Counted from the first letter of the stretch, positions 29,221 to 38,347 are shown. The stretch: DNA of 64,000 nt from Streptomyces exfoliatus (GCF_000725545.1 NZ_JNZP01000015.1:124001-188000); one strand, 5' to 3'. A program made the numbers and translations. The notes: a model not told the origin generated them from the letters alone.

Positions 29221-29772
29221 TCAGACGGTGGCCGGCCAGGCGTCGGCCAGCATCTTCCGGGTGTCGGCGAGCAGCTGCGGCAGCACCTTGGTGTGGCCGA
29301 CGACCGGCATGAAGTTCGTGTCCCCGCCCCAGCGCGGCACCACGTGCTGGTGCAGATGGGCGGCGATGCCGGCGCCCGCGACGGCGCCCTGGTTCATGCC
29401 GATGTTGAAGCCGTGCGCACCGGACGCGGCGCGCAGCGCGACCATCGCGCGCTTGGTGAAGTCGGCGAGCTCCGTGGTCTCCGCGACGTCCAGGTCCGTG
29501 TAGTCGGCGACGTGACGGTAGGGGACGACCATGAGGTGGCCGCCGTTGTACGGGTACAGGTTGAGGACCGCGTACACGCTCGCGCCCCGCGCGATCACCA
29601 GACCGTCCTCGTCCGACTTCGCCGGAATCGAGCAGAACGGACAGCCGTCCTCGGCCCCCGGCCCGGTGGGCTTGTTCTCGCCCTGGATGTACGCCATCCG
29701 GTGAGGCGTCCACAGGCGCTGGAACGCGTCCCGCGTCCCGACTCCGATCTGCTGCTCCGGCTCAGTCGTCAT
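29221..29772 (-). CDS. HIT-family nucleotide hydrolase/phosphorylase
   Basis: The 183-residue protein has the histidine triad HLHQHVVPRW near residue 145 and a CPFC pair (DGCPFCSIP) near residue 40. The block LYPYNGGHLMVVPYRHV is characteristic of the actinobacterial HIT protein encoded beside thrS and pgsA, whose mycobacterial relative is known as a diadenosine tetraphosphate phosphorylase. Ap4A is made by ThrRS among others, and thrS lies next door, so a housekeeping link is plausible but inferred. Start taken at ATG 29772 (MTTEPEQQ); ATG 29784 is also possible. Confidence 0.88.
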   Translation of the reverse strand: MTTEPEQQIGVGTRDAFQRLWTPHRMAYIQGENKPTGPGAEDGCPFCSIPAKSDEDGLVIARGASVYAVLNLYPYNGGHLMVVPYRHVADYTDLDVAETTELADFTKRAMVALRAASGAHGFNIGMNQGAVAGAGIAAHLHQHVVPRWGGDTNFMPVVGHTKVLPQLLADTRKMLADAWPATV

Positions 29773-29849
29773 GCCGAGCAGCATATTGCGTCGCCCGTTC
29801 GGAACGTGTCGCCGGGGCGGAAGATCCATGCGGCGGCCGTGCTGATCCG

Positions 29850-30224
29850 ATGAGCGACAGGTCACCGAAACCGGCCCGGCAGGAGCGCGGGGACGAGCTT
29901 CTGGCGTACCCGCTCGCCGTGGCCTCCGGCGTCCTTCTGGCGGGGTACGCGGTCCGGGTCCTCGGTCACGAGGATCTCCCCCAGGCCTGGCTCGACCTCG
30001 GCCTCGCCGTCACGCTCGCCTCCTGGGCCGGGGGACGTCGCCCGGGTGACCCCGGTCGGCCGGGTCACGGCGGTGGGCGTGATGGCCTGCGGGCCGGCCC
30101 TGCTCGGCGCGGTGACGGGTTCGTTCTCGTCCTGGCTGATCCAGGCGACACCCGGGAGGACGAGAAGGGCGACGGGCCGGAGGAAGGCGGGAGGCCCCCG
30201 GGGGATTCCCCGGGGGCCTCCTGA
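29850..30224 (+). pseudogene. Remnant of a potassium-channel gene lacking the pore
   Basis: The N-terminal frame (MSDRSPKPARQERGDELLAY, then AYAVRVLGH-like GYAVRVLGHEDLPQ and LAVTLASWAGG) matches the first helix of the two-TM ion-channel proteins commonly found beside thrS in Streptomyces. Near 30028 it jumps to the next frame, reading GDVARVTPVGRVTAVGVMAC and LLGAVTGSFSSWLIQ, which is the region right after the TVGYGD filter. A second shift returns to the first frame for REDEKGDGPEE. The intact protein should be around 230 residues; about 100 residues including pore helix and filter are gone. Only GD of the filter remains. Confidence 0.72.
30191..30220 (-). terminator. Terminator after thrS
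   Basis: A perfect 13-bp stem (30191-30203 with 30208-30220) and GATT loop, immediately past the thrS stop; it also covers the end of the channel remnant on the other strand. Confidence 0.8.
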
Positions 30225-30236
30225 ACGCTCAGGTCA

Positions 30237-32213
30237 TCACACCTGGACGCGGTCCTCGACGATCTTGGCCAGCTTGGCGATGGCCTCGTCGACGGGGATG
30301 CCGTTCTCCTGCGAACCGTCGCGGTAGCGGAAGGAGACGGCGCCTGCGGCCATGTCCTCGTCACCGGCGATGATCATGAAGGGGACCTTCTGCTTCTGCG
30401 CGTTCCGGATCTTCTTCTGCATCCGGTCCGAGGAGGAGTCGACCTCCACCCGCAGACCCTGCTTCTTCGCCTTGGCGGCGAACTCGTGCAGGTAGTCGAC
30501 GTGGGCGTCGCCGATCGGGATGCCGGTGGCCTGGACGGGCGCCAGCCACGGCGGCATCGCGCCCGCGTAGTGCTCCAGGAGCACCGCGAAGAAGCGCTCG
30601 ATCGAGCCGAACAGCGCGCGGTGGATCATGACCGGGCGCTGCTTGGTGCCGTCCGGGGAGGTGTACTCCAGGTCGAAGCGCTCCGGCAGGTTGAAGTCGA
30701 GCTGCACGGTCGACATCTGCCAGGTACGGCCGATGGCGTCCCGCGCCTGCACCGAGATCTTCGGGCCGTAGAACGCGGCGCCGCCCGGGTCGGGGGTCAG
30801 CGGGAGGCCCTGCTTCTCGGCGACCTGCTGGAGGACCGCGGTGGCCTCCTCCCAGATCTCGTCCGAGCCGACGAACTTCTCCGGGTCCTTGGTGGACAGC
30901 TCCAGGTAGAAGTCGGTCAGGCCGTAGTCGCGCAGCAGGTTGAGGACGAAGGTGAGGGTCTTGTCGAGCTCCTCCGCCATCTGCTCCTTGGTGCAGTAGA
31001 TGTGCGCGTCGTCCTGGGTGAAGCCGCGGGCCCGGGTCAGGCCGTGCACGACGCCGGACTTCTCGTACCGGTACACGGTGCCGAACTCGAAGAGGCGCAG
31101 CGGCAGTTCACGGTACGAACGGCCGCGCGCGTCGAAGATCAGGTTGTGCATCGGGCAGTTCATGGGCTTGAGGTAGTAGTCCACGCCCTCGTCGAGCTGC
31201 ATGGGGGGGTACATGCCCTCGGCGTACCAGTCCAGGTGGCCCGACTTCTCGAACAGCTTGCCCTTGGTGGCGTGCGGCGAGTAGACGAACTCGTAGCCCT
31301 CCTCCTCGTGACGCTTGCGCGAGTAGTCCTCCATGACCCGGCGGATGATGCCGCCCTTGGGGTGGAAGACCGCGAGGCCGGAGCCGATCTCGTCGGGGAT
31401 GGAGAAGAGGTCGAGCTCGTTGCCGAGCTTGCGGTGGTCGCGCTTCTCGGCCTCGGCGAGGAAGTCGAGGTGGGCCTTCAGCTCCTCCTTCGACGGCCAG
31501 GCGGTGCCGTAGATGCGCTGGAGCATCGGGTTCTTCTCGCTGCCGCGCCAGTAGGCGGCGGCGTTGCGCATCAGCTTGAAGGCCGGGATGTTCCGGGTGG
31601 TCGGCAGGTGCGGACCGCGGCAGAGGTCCTTCCAGCACAGGTCGCCGGTCTTGGCGTCGATGTTGTCGTAGATGGTCAGCTCGCCGCCGCCCACCTCGAC
31701 ACTGGCGCCGTCGTCGGTCGACGCGGAACCCTTGATGCCGATGAGCTCCAGCTTGTACGGCTCGTCCGCCAGCTCCGCGCGGGCGTCCTCGTCGGTGACC
31801 ACACGGCGGGCGAAACGCTGGCCGCGCTTCTGGATCTCCTGCATCTTCTTCTCGATGACCTTGAGGTCCTCGGGAGTGAAGGGCTTCTCGACGTCGAAGT
31901 CGTAGTAGAAGCCGTCCCGGACCGGCGGGCCGATGCCCAGCTTGGCCTCGGGGAAGAGCTCCTGCACGGCCTGGGCCATGACGTGCGCGGTCGAGTGGCG
32001 CAGGATGTCGAGACCGTCCGGGGAGGAGATCTCGACGCCCTCGACGACATCGCCGTCGGAGAGCTCGTACGACAGGTCCTTCAGCTCGCCACCGACGCGG
32101 GCGGCGATGACGGTGCGGTCGTCGGCGAACAGGGCGCCGGCGGTGGTGCCCGCGCTCACCGCCCTCTCCTCTGCTCCGGAGGCGGACTGGACGGTCACAC
32201 GGACATCAGACAC
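30237..32213 (-). CDS. thrS: Threonyl-tRNA synthetase
   Basis: Class II synthetase, 658 residues. Domains in order: TGS (about 1-65), editing domain with [19 protein letters not shown] zinc-like region, catalytic core ([20 protein letters not shown], motif 2 [20 protein letters not shown]) and the anticodon-binding domain. The GTG at 32213 ([12 protein letters not shown]) gives the family length and lies nine bases from AGGAAG. A small upstream ORF overlaps this start (see 32206-32295). The HIT gene and thrS share orientation. Confidence 0.96.
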   Translation of the reverse strand: MSDVRVTVQSASGAEERAVSAGTTAGALFADDRTVIAARVGGELKDLSYELSDGDVVEGVEISSPDGLDILRHSTAHVMAQAVQELFPEAKLGIGPPVRDGFYYDFDVEKPFTPEDLKVIEKKMQEIQKRGQRFARRVVTDEDARAELADEPYKLELIGIKGSASTDDGASVEVGGGELTIYDNIDAKTGDLCWKDLCRGPHLPTTRNIPAFKLMRNAAAYWRGSEKNPMLQRIYGTAWPSKEELKAHLDFLAEAEKRDHRKLGNELDLFSIPDEIGSGLAVFHPKGGIIRRVMEDYSRKRHEEEGYEFVYSPHATKGKLFEKSGHLDWYAEGMYPPMQLDEGVDYYLKPMNCPMHNLIFDARGRSYRELPLRLFEFGTVYRYEKSGVVHGLTRARGFTQDDAHIYCTKEQMAEELDKTLTFVLNLLRDYGLTDFYLELSTKDPEKFVGSDEIWEEATAVLQQVAEKQGLPLTPDPGGAAFYGPKISVQARDAIGRTWQMSTVQLDFNLPERFDLEYTSPDGTKQRPVMIHRALFGSIERFFAVLLEHYAGAMPPWLAPVQATGIPIGDAHVDYLHEFAAKAKKQGLRVEVDSSSDRMQKKIRNAQKQKVPFMIIAGDEDMAAGAVSFRYRDGSQENGIPVDEAIAKLAKIVEDRVQV

Positions 32214-32295
32214 GGGTGTTCTTCTTCCTTTGGGGCGCGGACAGACACGAGGTGCCGGCGCCGACGGTGCGCGACAGAGACGAGGTGCCGCGCAT
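32206..32295 (-). CDS. Possible leader ORF ahead of thrS (29 residues)
   Basis: ATG at 32295 opens [19 protein letters not shown], then ten more residues, and its TGA overlaps the second and third codons of thrS. Four of 29 codons are Thr. No ribosome site precedes it; instead TACCAT (32306-32301) ends five bases before the ATG, which would suit a leaderless transcript, although no good -35 is visible. Two near-identical 20-base direct repeats lie inside the frame. Coding status is speculative. Confidence 0.3.
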   Translation of the reverse strand: MRGTSSLSRTVGAGTSCLSAPQRKKNTRV

Positions 32296-32362
32296 CGCCG
32301 ATGGTACCGAGGTGACCGTCCCACCCGCGAAACGGTTTCCCTCGGGCCTCACGCCTGACCCC

Positions 32363-33676
32363 TCACCCCTCGTCCGGCCCGCACGCCTCCTCGAAGAAGT
32401 CCAGGTTCTCCTGGAGCGCCTTCATGAGCCTGTCCCGTTCGGTCTCGTCGACCTGTACGGGGACGACCCCGGAGGCGTCGGTGAGGCGTCGGAAGCCGCC
32501 CCTGCTCTCGAGGCGGCCCACCACCCGGATCGGGAGCCCGACGAGATGGGCGTGGCCGGCGGTGCGGTACGCCTCCTCGTCGAGGGTGACCCGGACGTGC
32601 GGGACCTCCGCCCCGCCGAGCACACGCAGGCGTACGGTGCCCTCGCCGCGGGGCCCTGAGCGGCGCATGCGGACGACGGCGCCGGTGAGCCGGACCGGTA
32701 CGGAGGGCTCGTCCGTCAGGTAGCGGGCGCTCGCCTCCCGCAGGGCCGGCAGGTCGCCGGGCGAGAACTCGACCGGTTCGGGCCGGGCCGCGCAGCCCTC
32801 GGGAGCCCCGGCGGAGGGGGCCCACTCCAGGGCGACGCGGGCCCCTTCGGTGCCGCGGACGAGGGCGACGAGGGCCTCGGTGAGTTCGCGGCTGACGCCC
32901 GCCTCGACGGCCGCGTCGAAGGCTTCCATGCCGCCGGTGGCCCGCTGGTAGTCGGTGGCCTCGCGGGCCGCGTGGAGCGCGTGGTAGAGCCGGACGGCGA
33001 CCGCGCGGCCCGGCTCGACCGGCAGGAAGGCGGTGAGGCCGCGGCCGCCGGTGACCGCGCCGACGACGACCGACTCCAGGGAGGCCTGGGCGGGGCGCCG
33101 GTGCCGGGCCCCGTGGTAGCCGGCCCGGCCGCGCACGGCGAGCGCGCCCGCCAGGAGCAGCTGGCGGGCGGCGGACCTGAGCTGTTCCTGCACGGTCCAG
33201 GGGACCGTGCCGGCGGGACCCGGAGGCACGTCGCGCCACCAGCGGATCTCGTCGCTGGGCACGGCGAGGCCGGTGAGGACCTCGCGGGCGGAGGGTGTGG
33301 CGCTGCGGGCGAGGGCGGTGAGCGCCTCGCCGAGCAGGTCCTCGCAGTCGGGGAAGGCCCGGCTCTCCGGGACGAGGAGGCTGGTGCCGGTGCCGCTGCC
33401 CGGCGGGGTCCATCGGCTGTAGCGGCCGGCCGCCCCGCCGCGCCGGCGCCATCCGTGGCGGGCGAGGAGGGCGCCGAGGACGCGCGGATCCACCCTGCCC
33501 GGGTCGGGTGCGCCCTGGCTGTCCGCCCAGGGTCCGGCGGGCGGGCCGGGGACGCCGGTCCAGGACGCCGGGAGGTCGTGGGGCGCGGGGTGGGGCCGGT
33601 AGGGCGGGGGCACGGAGGCGGGGCCGTGCCCGCCCCCCTCGTCCCCGAACCTCGGTTCGTCGATCGGCCGGTGCAT
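32363..33676 (-). CDS. Hypothetical protein coupled to the DUF4365 gene
   Basis: The 437-residue protein has a Pro/Gly/His-rich first 70 residues, an alpha-helical middle (LLGEALTALARSATPSAREV and VQEQLRSAARQLLLAGALAV) and a beta-rich end near residues 330-420 (VRLTGAVVRMRRSG, AHLVGLPIRVVGRLES) that looks like an OB- or barrel-type domain. No catalytic motif is evident. The ATG at 33676 follows GGAGGGAG and overlaps the upstream DUF4365 stop as TGATG, so the two proteins are probably made together. Confidence 0.7.
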   Translation of the reverse strand: MHRPIDEPRFGDEGGGHGPASVPPPYRPHPAPHDLPASWTGVPGPPAGPWADSQGAPDPGRVDPRVLGALLARHGWRRRGGAAGRYSRWTPPGSGTGTSLLVPESRAFPDCEDLLGEALTALARSATPSAREVLTGLAVPSDEIRWWRDVPPGPAGTVPWTVQEQLRSAARQLLLAGALAVRGRAGYHGARHRRPAQASLESVVVGAVTGGRGLTAFLPVEPGRAVAVRLYHALHAAREATDYQRATGGMEAFDAAVEAGVSRELTEALVALVRGTEGARVALEWAPSAGAPEGCAARPEPVEFSPGDLPALREASARYLTDEPSVPVRLTGAVVRMRRSGPRGEGTVRLRVLGGAEVPHVRVTLDEEAYRTAGHAHLVGLPIRVVGRLESRGGFRRLTDASGVVPVQVDETERDRLMKALQENLDFFEEACGPDEG

Positions 33677-34242
33677 CAAGGTCTCCCTCCCACGCCGACT
33701 CGGGTCATGATCTCGCAGAGCGCCCGGTCGTCGAAGATCCGTGCCGTCGGGACGCGCACGGTGGTCCTGCGCCGTCCCGTGACCGGGTGCCCGGCCAGGT
33801 TGATCCAGTAGCAGCAGTGCCGCAGGTCGAGCCGGTCGTGACTCGCCCTCAGCCAGTCCTCCTGTGACCTCGGGACGAGCATCACGACGAGGATCTTGTG
33901 CACGGACACCGGGGTCCTGGCGAGTTTCACCAGGTGGTCGTTGTCGAGCGTGAACGCGAAGGTGCTCCCGCTCGGGCGCGGCGGTATCTGGTAGGTGCAC
34001 TTGAGCTGCACCTTGATGGTGACCTCGTCGTCGACGGTGTGCCCGGGAGAGCCGTGGCTCACGTGCCAGTCGATGCCGTTGTCCGGAAAGGGCTGGGACA
34101 GCGAGCAGCCGGCCGCGGCGGCGACGGCGTGCAGGTATCCCACCTGAAGGGTCTCCATGCAGGCGGTGGTGGCGAGTGAGCCGCGCGTCGGAGCCAGCCG
34201 CTGGGGCGGCAGCCCTCCCGACTCGGGCTGGGCGAGCGCCAT
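33676..34242 (-). CDS. DUF4365-domain protein (nuclease-like fold)
   Basis: 188 residues starting at ATG 34242 behind GGAAGGA. The segment PFPDNGIDWHVSHGS followed by VTIKVQLKCTYQI matches the DUF4365 pattern (GID, then QxK), which resembles the acidic-acidic-Lys core of PD-(D/E)XK nucleases with Gln in place of the second acid. The end, IFDDRALCEIMTRVG, is conserved-looking. The substrate is unknown. It is first gene of a two-gene unit and divergent from a DEDDh exonuclease 121 bases away, suggesting nucleic-acid work; that is inference. Confidence 0.65.
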   Translation of the reverse strand: MALAQPESGGLPPQRLAPTRGSLATTACMETLQVGYLHAVAAAAGCSLSQPFPDNGIDWHVSHGSPGHTVDDEVTIKVQLKCTYQIPPRPSGSTFAFTLDNDHLVKLARTPVSVHKILVVMLVPRSQEDWLRASHDRLDLRHCCYWINLAGHPVTGRRRTTVRVPTARIFDDRALCEIMTRVGVGGRP

Positions 34243-34363
34243 GTCGATTTCCTTCCCCGTCCCTTGTGTTGTGACCGGTCCGCGTACGGCGCAAACAGTC
34301 CGGGTATCACCGTTTCGGGGCAGGGGGTTGGCCATCTGCCGCACGTGTGCAGGGAGTTCAGGG

Positions 34364-35092
34364 ATGACATTGCACTGGTACGAAGGGCCCCTGGCCGCTT
34401 TCGACACGGAGACCACGGGAGTTGACGTCGAGGGCGACCGGATCGTCTCGGCCGCTCTGGTCGTGCAGGACGCCGCGGGGGCGCGCCCCCGGGTGACGCG
34501 CTGGCTGGTCAATCCGGGCATACCGGTGCCCGAGGGGGCCACCGCGGTGCACGGCCTGACGGACGATCACCTCCAGCGGAACGGCCGGTGGCCGGCTCCG
34601 GTGATGGAGGAGCTGGCGCGCGCGCTGGCGGAGCAGGTGGCGGCGGGGCGCCCGCTGGTGGTGATGAACGCGCCGTTCGACCTGACGATCCTCGACCGCG
34701 AGCTGCGCAGGCACCGGGCGTCCACGCTGGGCGCCTACCTGCCGGGCACGCCCCTGTGCGTGCTCGACCCCCGGGTCCTGGACAAGCACCTGGACCGCTA
34801 CCGGAAGGGCCGCCGGACGCTCACGGACCTGTGCGCGCACTACGAGGTGGAGCTGACGGGGGCGCACGACGCGGCGGCGGACGCGACGGCGGCGCTCGAT
34901 GTCGTACGGGCGGTGGCACGGCGCTTCTCGTCCCGCCTCGAGCGGCTGACCCCGGCGGAGCTGCACACGCTGCAGGCGGTGTGGCACGCGGCGCAGGCGC
35001 GGGGTCTGCAGGCGTGGTTCACCCGGCAGGGCACGCCGGAGATCGTGGACCCGGCGTGGCCGCTGCGGCCGGAACTGCGCACGGCGGCGTGA
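34364..35092 (+). CDS. DEDDh 3'-5' exonuclease
   Basis: A 242-residue DnaQ-type exonuclease. The three exonuclease motifs are present: Exo I FDTETTGVD, Exo II NAPFDLTILDREL and Exo III with the catalytic His and Asp in GAHDAAADATAALDVVRA. There is no polymerase-binding clamp motif that I can identify, so it is a stand-alone DEDDh enzyme rather than a clear replicative epsilon subunit. The ATG at 34364 follows AGGGAG by seven bases. It is followed by a strong terminator. Confidence 0.9.
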   Translation: MTLHWYEGPLAAFDTETTGVDVEGDRIVSAALVVQDAAGARPRVTRWLVNPGIPVPEGATAVHGLTDDHLQRNGRWPAPVMEELARALAEQVAAGRPLVVMNAPFDLTILDRELRRHRASTLGAYLPGTPLCVLDPRVLDKHLDRYRKGRRTLTDLCAHYEVELTGAHDAAADATAALDVVRAVARRFSSRLERLTPAELHTLQAVWHAAQARGLQAWFTRQGTPEIVDPAWPLRPELRTAA

Positions 35093-35100
35093 CACATGAC

Positions 35101-35134
35101 AGAGGCCGGTCCGTCTTTCGACGGACCAGCCTCT
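35101..35134. terminator. Bidirectional terminator for the exonuclease gene and tRNA-Val
   Basis: Bases 35101-35115 pair with 35120-35134 (one mismatch in 15) around TTTC. It serves the plus-strand exonuclease and the minus-strand tRNA that ends at 35141. Confidence 0.8.
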
Positions 35135-35140
35135 ACCCGG

Positions 35141-35212
35141 TGGGCGATACTGGGATCGAACCAGTGACCCCTTCGGTGTGAACGAAGTGCTCTCCCGCTG
35201 AGCTAATCGCCC
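35141..35212 (-). tRNA. tRNA-Val(CAC), copy 1
   Basis: Full cloverleaf on the minus strand: acceptor GGGCGAT/ATCGCCC, D arm GCTC-AGCGGGA-GAGC, anticodon arm CTTCG-TTCACAC-CGAAG with anticodon CAC (reads GUG), T arm CACTGG-TTCGATC-CCAGT. The 3' sequence is A then CCG, so CCA is not encoded. It differs from the copy at 38348 at two bases. Confidence 0.96.
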
Positions 35213-35251
35213 GGGAACGGGTTGAACCATACAGGTCTTCGCGCCCTTCGT

Positions 35252-35698
35252 TCAAACCGCCCGCAGGTGGGTGGCGAGTCCCCGCCGCCCGCCGCGCATC
35301 ATCAGGGCGTGGTTGGCGCGGAACACCGGTCGCCCGGGCACGGCGAGGGTCCTCAGGAGCCGTGCGCGGACCTCGACCTCCTGCTCGTACACGGCGACGG
35401 TGCCGGCCCCTTCCGGGGTCAGGGTCCAGCGGGCCCAGCCCTCCAGGTCGCCGCCGAGGCCGACCTCCAGGATCCCGGCGGCCGGGTCGCGGCGCAGCGC
35501 GCGGGCGGTGACGACGATGTCGTACGGCAGCAGGGAGCGGAAACGGGCGGTGCCGGTGGTGTCGTCGACGGGGACGACCTCGCGGACCTGGGGCCACCAC
35601 CGGGGGTACTCCTCGGCGCGTTCGAGGGCCGCGTAGACGGCTTCGGGCGGGGCGGCGAGCCGCCAGACGCTGCGGAAGCGGTACCTGCACCAGTCCAT
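35252..35698 (-). CDS. SRPBCC-family (polyketide cyclase/START-like) protein
   Basis: 148 residues. The opening MDWCRYRFRSVWRLAAPPEA and VYAALERAEEYPRWWPQV is the usual first strand and helix of SRPBCC lipid/polyketide-binding folds (VWxxLxxxxxYPxWWP). The protein ends with the long C-terminal helix RPVFRANHALMMRGGRRGL. No catalytic residue can be assigned and the ligand is unknown. The ATG at 35698 is weakly preceded by CTGGGGG. It lies between the two tRNA-Val(CAC) genes. Confidence 0.75.
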   Translation of the reverse strand: MDWCRYRFRSVWRLAAPPEAVYAALERAEEYPRWWPQVREVVPVDDTTGTARFRSLLPYDIVVTARALRRDPAAGILEVGLGGDLEGWARWTLTPEGAGTVAVYEQEVEVRARLLRTLAVPGRPVFRANHALMMRGGRRGLATHLRAV

Positions 35699-35790
35699 GC
35701 CCCCAGTGTGGACGTACTCAGGCGGTCGGCGCCGGAAGATGAGTACCGGCACGCATTCCCGTCGGGAGTGGCCGGGGCCACACTCCGGAT

Positions 35791-38298
35791 ATGGACAACT
35801 CACTGCCGCCCGCGGACGAGCTGGTGCTCGTCGACCGCGAGCTGGCGCAACTCGACGCGCGCCGGTCCCAGTTGCTGGCCCGGCGGGCCTGGTTGCTGCA
35901 GGTGCTGTACGCGCCCGCGCCGTCGGCGGCTCCATGGCCCCGTCCGCCCGTGGCGGACTCGACGCCGCGGAGCGCGCAGAACGTCCTGCTGACGCTGGGC
36001 GGCACCCTGCTGACGATCGCCGCGGTCGCCTTCACCCTGGTCAGCTGGGGCTCGATGGGCATCGGCGGCCGGGCGGCGGTCCTGTTCGTGGTGACCTCGG
36101 CGGCCCTGGCGGCCCCGGTGGCGCTGCTTCGCAGGAGCCTGGTCTCGACGGCCGAGTCGGTGGCGGCCCTCGGGCTCGTCCTGATGGTGCTCGACGCGTA
36201 CGCGCTGCACCGGGCGGCGCTGTCGGAGACGGACGGCCTCGGATACGCGGCGGTGGCCTCGGCCGTCCTCGCGGGCGCGTGGACCGCGTACGGCTCGGCG
36301 CTGTCCCGGCTCCGGATCCCGCTGCCGGTGGCCGTGGTCGCGGGGCAGCTCCCGCTGCCGCTCGGCGTGCTCGCCGCCGGGGGCGGGCCGACGGCCTTCG
36401 CCTGGGCGGCCCTCGTCACGGCCGCCGCGGACGGCGCGGTGGTGCTGTGGGTCCGGCCGGCGTCGGTCCGGATCACGGCGGTCACCGGTGCGGTGGTCCT
36501 GGGCGGCTGGGCCCTCCTGACGGGCGGCTGGCTCTCGCTCGCCTCGCCGTGGAGCGGCGCGCCGCTGCTCGTGGCGGGCGCGGCGGTGACGCTGTACGTG
36601 GCCTGGCGCACGCCCGCGCTCGCGGTGGCGGCCTCGGCGGTCGCGGGCCTGGCCGTGGTGACGGCCGTCGGCGGCCTGCTGCGCTCCGCGGTCCCGGCGG
36701 ACTGGACGGTGCCGGTGTACGTGTTGTGCGCACTGGTGCCGGCGTCGGTGTGGCGCGTGGGCCCGGCGGCCGCGGCGCCGGGGGACGGCACTGCCGCTAC
36801 GCCGGCCGGACGGCTCCCGCGCGGTGTCCGGCTCGGGCTCGCCGGTGCGGGGGCGGGAGTGGCCGCCCTCGGAGTCGTGTGGGCGCTGCCGCCGGTGCTC
36901 GCCGGGCTCCTCGGGCCGATGGGCCGGACCACGGAGGTCTGGTCGGGCGAGCACGCCGGGCGGGTCCTGACATCGTTCCCGGCGACGGCGGCCCTGGTCC
37001 TCGCGGTGGCGGTGGCCGCTCTCGCGGCCGTCCCGCGCCTCTGGACCCGGTGTGCGGCCCTCGTCCTGGCCTGGGGGCTGCTCACGGCCCTGCCGGTCTC
37101 CCTCGACCTGCCGTACGCGGCGACGCTCGCCCTGCAGCTGCTCACCGCCGCCGCTGCCCTGTGGGTCGCCGTACGCCCGGAGCCGCTGACGCGGGGCCTG
37201 CGCGCGGCCGAGACCCCGGCCGGTCCGACGTCCGCGGGACCCGTGCTCACCCCGCCTTCGGCCGGAGGGGCGACGCCGTGGGCCGGCTGGGCGCCGACGG
37301 GGACCGGGCGACAGCTGCCGGCCGTGGAGCCGGGGACCGTCCTCGGGTGGGCTGCGTACGCCGGTGGGCTGGCGTCCGCCCTGAGCGCCGTCGCGCTCGC
37401 CCTGGACGTGCGGGGGGCCACGTTCCTCGCGCTCGGTGCGGTGCTGGGGCTCCTCACCGGCGTGGCGGTGCTCGCCACGGACGCGCGCCGGGTGGTGGCC
37501 GCCTGCGGCGCGGTCCTGGCCGGGGCCGGACTGGTGGGGGCGGTCGCCGCCGCCGGCGGGTTCGAGGACCACTGGACGGCCCTGGCCCTCCTGCTGGTCC
37601 CGGCGGCCACCGCCGCCGTGGGGGCCCGGACACGCCCGCCCGCGGTGGCCCTGGCCGTGGAGATCACCGGCGCGGTGGTGGCGATCCCCGCGTTCGGTCT
37701 CGCCGCGTCCCGGCCGGCGTTCCTCGCGCTCGCCCTGGCCCTCGGCGGGGTGATCGCGGCGGCGACGGCGGTACGTCCCGAACGGCGGCGGTTCGCCTCG
37801 TGGACGGCGGCGGCGCTGTTCCTGCTGGCCACCTGGGTGCGCCTCGCGGCCTTCGAGGTGACGACGCCGGAGGCGTACACCCTCCCGGTGACCGTCCCCG
37901 CCCTCGTCGCCGGGTTCCTGCGGCGGCGCCGGGACGCCGAGGCCTCGTCCTGGACGGCGTACGGCCCGGGTCTCGCGGCGACGCTGCTGCCGAGCCTCGC
38001 CGCGGCCTGGACCGACCCCGAGTGGGTCCGCCCGCTGGCACTGGGCGTCGCGGCCCTGGTGGTGACGCTGCTGGGCGCCCGGTTCCGGCTGCAGGCCCTG
38101 CTGGTCCTCGGCGGCGTGGTCCTGGCCCTGGACGGGCTGCACGAGCTCGCCCCGTACGTGGTGCAGGTGGTGGGCGCGCTGCCCCGCTGGCTGCCGCCGG
38201 CCCTCGCCGGGCTCCTGCTGCTCGCGGTGGGCGCCACGTACGAGCAGCGGCTGCGGGACGCCAGGAGGCTCCGGGACCGGGTGGCCCGGATGCGGTGA
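35791..38298 (+). CDS. Large polytopic membrane protein (SCO7613-type)
   Basis: An 835-residue protein with a short coiled N-terminus (ELVLVDRELAQLDARRSQLL), then around 25 closely packed hydrophobic segments separated by short Pro/Gly/Arg loops. The end is basic (YEQRLRDARRLRDRVARMR). I see no transporter or enzyme signature. Similar Ala/Val/Leu-rich proteins in Streptomyces are annotated as SCO7613 C-terminal domain membrane proteins, from memory. The extreme third-position GC leaves a long frame open on the opposite strand, which is a shadow. Confidence 0.8.
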   Translation: MDNSLPPADELVLVDRELAQLDARRSQLLARRAWLLQVLYAPAPSAAPWPRPPVADSTPRSAQNVLLTLGGTLLTIAAVAFTLVSWGSMGIGGRAAVLFVVTSAALAAPVALLRRSLVSTAESVAALGLVLMVLDAYALHRAALSETDGLGYAAVASAVLAGAWTAYGSALSRLRIPLPVAVVAGQLPLPLGVLAAGGGPTAFAWAALVTAAADGAVVLWVRPASVRITAVTGAVVLGGWALLTGGWLSLASPWSGAPLLVAGAAVTLYVAWRTPALAVAASAVAGLAVVTAVGGLLRSAVPADWTVPVYVLCALVPASVWRVGPAAAAPGDGTAATPAGRLPRGVRLGLAGAGAGVAALGVVWALPPVLAGLLGPMGRTTEVWSGEHAGRVLTSFPATAALVLAVAVAALAAVPRLWTRCAALVLAWGLLTALPVSLDLPYAATLALQLLTAAAALWVAVRPEPLTRGLRAAETPAGPTSAGPVLTPPSAGGATPWAGWAPTGTGRQLPAVEPGTVLGWAAYAGGLASALSAVALALDVRGATFLALGAVLGLLTGVAVLATDARRVVAACGAVLAGAGLVGAVAAAGGFEDHWTALALLLVPAATAAVGARTRPPAVALAVEITGAVVAIPAFGLAASRPAFLALALALGGVIAAATAVRPERRRFASWTAAALFLLATWVRLAAFEVTTPEAYTLPVTVPALVAGFLRRRRDAEASSWTAYGPGLAATLLPSLAAAWTDPEWVRPLALGVAALVVTLLGARFRLQALLVLGGVVLALDGLHELAPYVVQVVGALPRWLPPALAGLLLLAVGATYEQRLRDARRLRDRVARMR

Positions 38299-38301
38299 AC
38301 G

Positions 38302-38341
38302 CCGAAGGCCCCGAGACGGTGTTCCGTCTCGGGGCCTTCGG
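38302..38341. terminator. 18-bp terminator between membrane protein gene and tRNA-Val
   Basis: A perfect 18-bp stem (38302-38319 with 38324-38341) and TGTT loop lie between the plus-strand gene end at 38298 and the 3' end of the minus-strand tRNA. Confidence 0.9.
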
Positions 38342-38347
38342 ACCGGG

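Noticed and set aside
32214..32362. T-box leader before thrS
   Set aside because: The region is only about 150 bases and lacks the T-box motif; T-boxes are also rare for thrS in actinobacteria.
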